Below are positions 58,701-64,000 of a DNA stretch of 64,000 nt, one piece after another; the first letter of the stretch is position 1; each line of letters begins with the position of its first letter. The translations under genes and the position numbers were made by a program. The DNA lies in assembly GCF_000425505.1 (NCBI RefSeq), contig NZ_KE384393.1, positions 226,795 through 290,794 on the forward strand. Direction: 5' to 3'. The DNA is from Flavobacterium frigidarium DSM 17623 (GTDB lineage: Bacteria > Bacteroidota > Bacteroidia > Flavobacteriales > Flavobacteriaceae). The notes under the pieces were generated by a model. It saw nothing but the letters and a program-made list of their open reading frames with translations. It ran no database searches and had not been told where the DNA came from.

Positions 58701-58959
58701 CAACTTTAAACCTTCTTCTAGCTCTGAGAAAACAAATACAATACAGTTTAGTATTGATGTATTAAATATTGGAAATTTATTAAATTCTGATTGGGGATTA
58801 GTGCAAGTAGAAACAAGTAGACAACCTATTGGTGTTTCTGTAAATGGTGCAAATGAGCCAACATATACTTTTGATGGTACACAAACTAAGACTTTCAATT
58901 ATGATGCTAGTTTATTGTCAAGATGGCAAGCACAATTTGGGATTAGATATATTTTCTAA
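55741..58959 (+). CDS. Oar-like TonB-dependent outer-membrane receptor
   Basis: A 1072-residue receptor: signal peptide to FAQ (about 20), then a carboxypeptidase-regulatory-like domain (SIKGTVKSSDLELLPAASVL, about 25-110). The plug follows with NEVTITGSKSKVFGSGRTGA and IEQIQVATAPYDVTLSGFTG. The block VTKSGTNEFHGTSYAFFRN is characteristic of the Oar-like branch rather than SusC. The barrel ends in ARWQAQFGIRYIF-like sequence with terminal Phe. There is no SusD partner, so the cargo may be a peptide, metal complex or other ligand. Oar was first linked to development in Myxococcus and exports or imports peptides there. It has its own promoter and terminator, so it is monocistronic. Confidence 0.9.
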   Translation: MKNFITMLLFALSLQLSFAQTTTSSIKGTVKSSDLELLPAASVLAIHVPTGSKYSAMTNEEGRFNMLNMRVGGPYRVIVSYVGFKSHEYNEVYLELGKAFNIDAILNDEGQQLNEVTITGSKSKVFGSGRTGAETTVGRKEITGLPTISRSAEDFTRLEPSASGGSFGGRNNRYNSYSLNGAVFNNPFGLDAATPGGQTGSQPISLDAIEQIQVATAPYDVTLSGFTGASVNAVTKSGTNEFHGTSYAFFRNQDLTGGKIKGEKIFVPSLEQTQAGFSFGGPIIKNKLFFFANYEIEKRSDLGSNFTANNGDGVVGINESRVLASDLVAVSTALGDLGYNTGAYEGFKHNSNSNKGIIKLDWNINDNNKLAVIYNFLDASKDKPAHPTALGFRGPNASILQFQNSGYEINNELDSFLVELNSKLSEKVSNKLQAGYTHFNDFRNPFSAPAPVINIQDGSGANYIIAGHEPFSTNNTLDQKVFQITDNLSYVVGNHSFTFGGSFEKYKFANSFNLTGLENFGTYGTLGNYYGIFNSYSSVGAFLADAAQPEATSFIKQNLKYAQDTFAAKNSFGVGQDNGWKLSELNVGQIAFYGQDDWNVTEDFKLSVGLRVDKPLYFNTSDLIQKYIDTENGASRDNSILFYNPQTKANEQLISTTLPSNKLLWAPRLGFNWDVNGDRTTQLRGGTGIFTGKLPFVWLGNQVSGSDDGFLQIMDKDFKWPQVWRTSLGLDHKFPNNYIATLDVSYNKDVNGVHVQNWGLKTPSGTLSGADGRAIYLSSDKVYDNVPAPNGPNAINGYVMTNSNKGYVFNTSVKVQKTFDDGLFASLAYNYLVSKDVNSIEAEITGDAFAFNPAVGNVNNAVLANSKYGDTHRFIGVASKSWKYGANNQWATSVSTFFEYAQGGRFNYIYGGDINNDGSSTNDLIYIPTTAEIANMNFSGGADQGVAFDKFIDQDKYLSGRRGQYAERYGAVAPWRGKWDMKFMQDYNFKPSSSSEKTNTIQFSIDVLNIGNLLNSDWGLVQVETSRQPIGVSVNGANEPTYTFDGTQTKTFNYDASLLSRWQAQFGIRYIF

Positions 58960-58981
58960 TTTTCGAAAATAAATTAAATTT

Positions 58982-59012
58982 GAAAAGCCTTCTTGCAAAA
59001 GAGGGCTTTTCT
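58982..59012 (+). terminator. Terminator of the Oar-like receptor gene
   Basis: GAAAAGCCTTCTT pairs with AAGAGGGCTTTTC (one G-T pair) around a short loop, 22 bases after the stop. Confidence 0.75.
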
Positions 59013-59024
59013 GTTTATAAATTA

Positions 59025-59032
59025 TAAATTTG
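59025..59032 (+). promoter_or_regulatory. -7 element of the DUF6495-like gene
   Basis: TAAATTTG matches TAnnTTTG exactly, 35 bases before the ATG at 59068. Confidence 0.4.
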
Positions 59033-59067
59033 CAAATTCTAAGACAAATATTAATTGAATAAAGGAA

Positions 59068-59541
59068 ATGAAGTATAGTAGATTAACCAAAGAACAGTTT
59101 GAAGAATTAACCCAAGAATTTACAAACTTTTTAGCAACTCAAGCGATTGACAAAGCCGAATGGGATACAATTAAAGCTGAGAAACCTGAAGTTGCTGAGC
59201 AAGAATTAGACTTGTTTTCTGATTTAATTTGGGAGGGGGTTTTGTCTCGAGCAGAATATTTAGAACACTTTTCTAAAAATCACATTTTCTTATTTCAAAG
59301 TTTCGATACGCATGTGCATTCTATCATTTTAAAATCGCTTGTTCCTGAAGTAGATTTTCTAACTAAGGATGGATTGCAGTGGCTTAGCGATAATATGTTT
59401 ACAGATACTATCGAAATGAAAACAGGTAAAAAAGAATTTACTGATGGAAGAAATGAATCACTTTTTGCTTTAATTCAGCAAGGAGCTTTCTTAAGTGACG
59501 GGCAGTTATACAAGCAAATTAATACAATTATAGAATCTTAA
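59068..59541 (+). CDS. DUF6495-like small conserved protein
   Basis: A 157-residue soluble acidic protein without signal peptide. MKYSRLTKEQFEELTQEF, VAEQELDLFSDLIWEGVLSR, FQSFDTHVHSIILKSLVPEVDF and the C-terminal RNESLFALIQQGAFLSDGQLY suggest an all-helical fold. I believe it belongs to DUF6495, a family found mainly in Flavobacteriales, but I cannot verify the number. No catalytic motif is visible. It precedes ligA, separated by a 17-bp hairpin, so it probably has its own short transcript. Confidence 0.6.
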   Translation: MKYSRLTKEQFEELTQEFTNFLATQAIDKAEWDTIKAEKPEVAEQELDLFSDLIWEGVLSRAEYLEHFSKNHIFLFQSFDTHVHSIILKSLVPEVDFLTKDGLQWLSDNMFTDTIEMKTGKKEFTDGRNESLFALIQQGAFLSDGQLYKQINTIIES

Positions 59542-59561
59542 TTATAGTTTTTTTTAATTTT

Positions 59562-62290
<2,729 letters not shown>

Positions 62291-62305
<15 letters not shown>

Positions 62306-63202
62306 TTTTCCTGAGCTTACTTTGTTTTTGTTAGTGTCAAAAAAGAAGTCAATTCGACCTAAATTAATTCCGTAACAACCAACTTGGTTTACAAGAACTT
62401 CATTTCCTACTAGATTTTTCACCACTGTAGGTTTATCTAGAAAAGTATGCGTATGTCCACCTATGATTAAATCGATGTCTTGCGTTAAAGTAGCTAATTT
62501 TAAATCGCAAATCATATCCTTATCATTTTTATATTCATATCCCAAATGAGAAAGGCAAATCACTAAGGCACATTTTTGCTCGTGCTTTAAAATTCGAACC
62601 ATATCCTGACTAACTTCTACAGGATCATTATAAACTGTTTCTTCATACATTTTTTTATCTACCAATCCATCTAGTTTGACTCCTAATCCAAACACGCCAA
62701 TTTTAACACCATTTTTTACAAAGATTTTATAGGGTTTCACTAACCCATCCATTAGGGTGTTTTTGAAATCATAATTAGCAGAAATGAAATCAAATTTTGC
62801 GTGCGGCATTTGAGCATACAAGCCTGGAATACCGTTGTCAAAGTCATGATTTCCTATAGTAGACAAATCGTATTTCATCATGCTCATTAATTTAAACTCA
62901 AGTTCGCCACCGTAATAATTAAAATAAGGTGTTCCTTGAAAAATATCACCTGCATCAAGAAGTAAAACATTCTCAGCATCATGTCTGATAGTTTCTATTA
63001 ACGCTGCTCTTCTAGCGACTCCTCCCATATTTGGATTACGGGGATCGTCAGAAGGAAATGGGTCAATATGGCTATGAACATCATTAGTATGTAAGATTGT
63101 AATTTGTTTAACATCTTCTGCTGTAAAACTGCTTAATGATAAACCTAATCCTAATATAGCTGTACTGGCAGCCGTTTTTTCGATAAAATCTCTTCTCTTC
63201 AT
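62291..63202 (-). CDS. Tat-exported metallophosphatase (5'-nucleotidase catalytic half)
   Basis: A 303-residue phosphoesterase. The N-terminus MKRRDFIEKTAASTAILGLG has a twin-arginine pattern, predicting folded export. The calcineurin-like metal motifs are complete: ILHTNDVHSH (Asp41, His43), LLDAGDIFQG, IGNHDFDNG, ICLSHLGYE and IGGHTHTFL. In UshA-type 5'-nucleotidases this domain is followed by a substrate-binding domain. Here it ends after the metal domain, and the second domain is encoded by the upstream gene. It would hydrolyse nucleotides or UDP-sugars in the periplasm. The intergenic gap to the partner is 123 bases. Confidence 0.9.
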
Positions 63203-63325
63203 TTTTGATTTATTTGGAGCTATTTCCTGCTATCCGTTGCAATCTTTTTTTAAAGCTAAAAAGCTGTAAAAAAAGGATTTTCACTACTATCAGGGCTATG
63301 CTAAAGTGCTAAAATTATATATGTT

Positions 63326-64000
63326 TTATTCTACGATAATCCTGCTATCTTGTTTTGCAGTAACCGTATCTACTGCCTTGAAGTAATCGATTAAAATATT
63401 TCTCAATTTATAATCTAGGTCGTAGGTTTGTTCTCCTTTTTTGAAAAAGTTCATATTATCACCGCCATTGGCTAAGTAGTCGTTAGTACCTACATAATAC
63501 AATTTGTCAAGAATCAGTGGTTTTCCTTGGATTAATATATTATCAGCACTTTTATCTTTTTTAATTGTAAATGTGAGTCCAGACAAAGGATGTGCTGATC
63601 TCTCAGAGATGAAATAATTAATAAGTTCTTGGATTTGTGCACCTCTTAAAGCAATAACAACTAAACTATTTTCAAATGGCATAATTTCGAATCCATTTCT
63701 TGCAGTAACATTACCTTTAGGTAAAATAGCACGAATTCCACCATTATTTAACAAGCAAATATCGATATACTTATTTTCTCTTTTTTCAAATACCGTAGAA
63801 CCATATTGTAATACAACATCTGCCATTAAATTACCGAGTGTAGACTGCATGTTTACTGCCTTCTTATCCAGGGTAATTGGGCACACTGCTAAAACGCTAT
63901 CTAAATCATTATTGATTCGATTGCGGTAAGGTGTGATATACTCTTCAATTCCTGCCACTAAAGCTTTTGTATCAGGAGTAACAGCATCTTCGGTAACGGC
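63326..64000 (-). CDS. 5'-nucleotidase C-terminal (substrate-binding) domain protein, 5' end missing
   Basis: 225 codons are visible. The frame stays open to the right window edge, so the start lies outside; the GTG at 63958 is internal, not a start. The sequence matches the 5'_nucleotid_C domain: NMQSTLGNLMADVVLQYGST, ICLLNNGGIRAILPKGNVTA, FEIMPFENSLVVIALRGAQI, HPLSGLTFTI and YVGTNDYLANGGDNMNFF. These bind the nucleotide base and substrate in UshA-type enzymes. It precedes the metallophosphatase gene on the same strand, so a two-subunit 5'-nucleotidase is likely. The missing part probably holds a signal peptide. Confidence 0.88.
   Translation of the reverse strand, partial: AVTEDAVTPDTKALVAGIEEYITPYRNRINNDLDSVLAVCPITLDKKAVNMQSTLGNLMADVVLQYGSTVFEKRENKYIDICLLNNGGIRAILPKGNVTARNGFEIMPFENSLVVIALRGAQIQELINYFISERSAHPLSGLTFTIKKDKSADNILIQGKPLILDKLYYVGTNDYLANGGDNMNFFKKGEQTYDLDYKLRNILIDYFKAVDTVTAKQDSRIIVE

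Noticed and set aside
63203..63325. Frameshift or pseudogene explanation for the split 5'-nucleotidase
   Set aside because: The domain order is reversed relative to UshA, each half has a clean stop, and the downstream half has its own Tat signal.

Overview
The window looks like chromosomal DNA of a Flavobacterium-like marine or freshwater member of the Flavobacteriaceae (Bacteroidota). The evidence is low G+C, SusC/SusD pairs, abundant lipoproteins, -7 elements of the TAnnTTTG type, a flavobacterial green-type proteorhodopsin, and families largely confined to Bacteroidota. These include the BT_3928-like fusion, duplicated DUF1599, lone oligopeptide-type permease, DUF5117/DUF4953-type metalloprotease and Oar-like receptor. 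I see no rRNA, tRNA, CRISPR array, insertion sequence or prophage.

Layout. 1-2.0 kb: end of a SYLF-domain protein, a YceI-like lipoprotein and a DUF2461 protein. 2.2-6.0 kb: dnaK behind a sigma-54-like -24/-12 element, then a divergent light-energy pair, blh (beta-carotene to retinal) and proteorhodopsin. 6.3-13.7 kb: a large secreted zinc metalloprotease, corA, and pta-ackA (acetate/ATP metabolism). 13.8-31.4 kb: a polysaccharide utilisation locus. It has a membrane-spanning propeller/Y_Y_Y/LuxR regulator, SusC, SusD, a GH144-type glucanase, an alpha/beta-hydrolase esterase and a GH3 beta-glucosidase. After a terminator come GH97, then GH43 plus discoidin and an M28 peptidase. The GH144+GH3+SusCD set suggests beta-1,2-glucan as substrate (inference).

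31.5-44.1 kb: housekeeping genes, mostly on the minus strand. A PAS histidine kinase, an outer-membrane protein, kdsA and a lipoprotein come first. A split YeeE/YedE transporter pair follows on plus. Then comes a long minus-strand run, DUF1599 - DoxX/Trx-like fusion - ABC permease - thioredoxin - tpiA - prmA - clpS. folP with a lipoprotein gene is on plus and rlmH on minus. 44.2-54.3 kb: secreted adenosine deaminase, DUF2254, membrane EEP-family protein, nadC, YihY, DUF2147, priA and an orphan LytTR response regulator. 54.5-64 kb: rpsF-rpsR-rplI, an Oar-like TonB receptor, a small DUF6495-like protein, ligA with an overlapping membrane-protein gene, and a 5'-nucleotidase encoded as two separate domain genes, one cut by the window end.

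The non-coding DNA is the least ordinary part. It holds a sigma-54-like promoter and TGTC/GACA palindromes before dnaK, an inverted CACTACTACA motif between the PUL regulator and susC, and two strong hairpins between susD and the enzyme genes. A stem holds the rplI ribosome-binding site. Short period-7 (heptamer) tandem repeats occur in four intergenic places, and a 17-bp hairpin lies 9 nt before the ligA start. I found no clearly undescribed multi-gene system. The strongest leads are these regulatory structures and the substrate of the PUL.
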